Shown here: piece by piece, positions 5,989 to 6,031 of the stretch
Layout: every line of letters starts with the position of its first letter
How positions within the stretch are numbered: the stretch's first letter is position 1
Assembly: GCA_964474295.1 (NCBI GenBank)
Contig: CAYYRN010000063.1
Location: 1 to 6,031 of the forward strand
DNA from: SIG575 sp964474295
Lineage (GTDB): Bacteria > Bacillota > Clostridia > Oscillospirales > Acutalibacteraceae
Length of the DNA: 6,031 nucleotides
Reading direction: 5' to 3'
The notes under the pieces: generated by a model
Seen by the model: the letters and a program-made list of their open reading frames with translations, nothing else
What the model was told of the DNA's origin: nothing
Database searches by the model: none
Made by a program: the position numbers and the translations under genes

Positions 5989-6031
5989 TTTGTTTTTGTA
6001 CGAAGCAATCAATGAAATTGACGATAATTTA
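5981..6031 (+). CDS. N-terminus of the sigma factor's partner gene, possibly an anti-sigma factor
   Basis: Only 17 codons are present (MNDLFLYEAINEIDDNL) before the window ends. The ATG at 5981 overlaps the end of the sigma gene (ATGAATGA), and AAAGGAAGGG lies 7 nt upstream, so the start is well supported and the two genes are probably translationally coupled. The acidic N-terminus resembles short membrane proteins that follow this type of sigma gene in gut Clostridia, where an early transmembrane helix usually follows. The anti-sigma role is inferred from position and from that resemblance; no transmembrane segment is visible in the fragment. Confidence 0.7.
   Translation, partial: MNDLFLYEAINEIDDNL

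Overview
The window looks like chromosome from a low-to-moderate-GC Firmicute of the gut or rumen type, most likely a Clostridia (Oscillospirales/Ruminococcaceae-like) member. The evidence is the strong GGAGG Shine-Dalgarno sites, the 'MKK-x-LS' signal peptides, and the mix of cohesin-like, dockerin, Big_2, FIVAR and Cys-x2-Cys-Gly repeat domains typical of large secreted proteins in that group. The species cannot be named from this sequence.

Most of the window (1-4990) is a minus-strand run of three secreted, non-enzymatic, multidomain proteins, read from right to left. First (3935-4990) is a 351-aa protein with a signal peptide, one cohesin-like domain, a small beta-rich linker domain and a C-terminal dockerin. 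Second, 78 bp later (1100-3856), is a 918-aa protein with two cohesin-like domains, about six Cys/His repeats, a FIVAR helical module, a carboxypeptidase-regulatory-like beta domain and a dockerin whose two halves are almost identical. Third, 27 bp later (1-1072, cut by the window edge), is a protein with a signal peptide, cohesin-like domain, Big_2 domain and Cys/His repeats. The short gaps and common orientation suggest one operon. A good sigma-A type promoter with an extended -10 lies at 5055-5083, ahead of the first gene.

A 437-bp AT-rich divergent intergenic region (4991-5427) separates this operon from a plus-strand pair. The first is an ECF-like sigma-70 factor (TTG start at 5428, 186 aa). 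The second is a protein that overlaps it by 8 bases and is cut after 17 codons; by position it may be a membrane anti-sigma partner.

Working picture (inference): proteins carrying both cohesin-like and dockerin modules on one chain could bind each other or other dockerin proteins outside the cell, forming a surface scaffold without enzymes of its own. The divergent sigma pair is a candidate regulator, but nothing in the sequence proves that link. No RNA genes, CRISPR arrays, insertion sequences or phage genes were seen.
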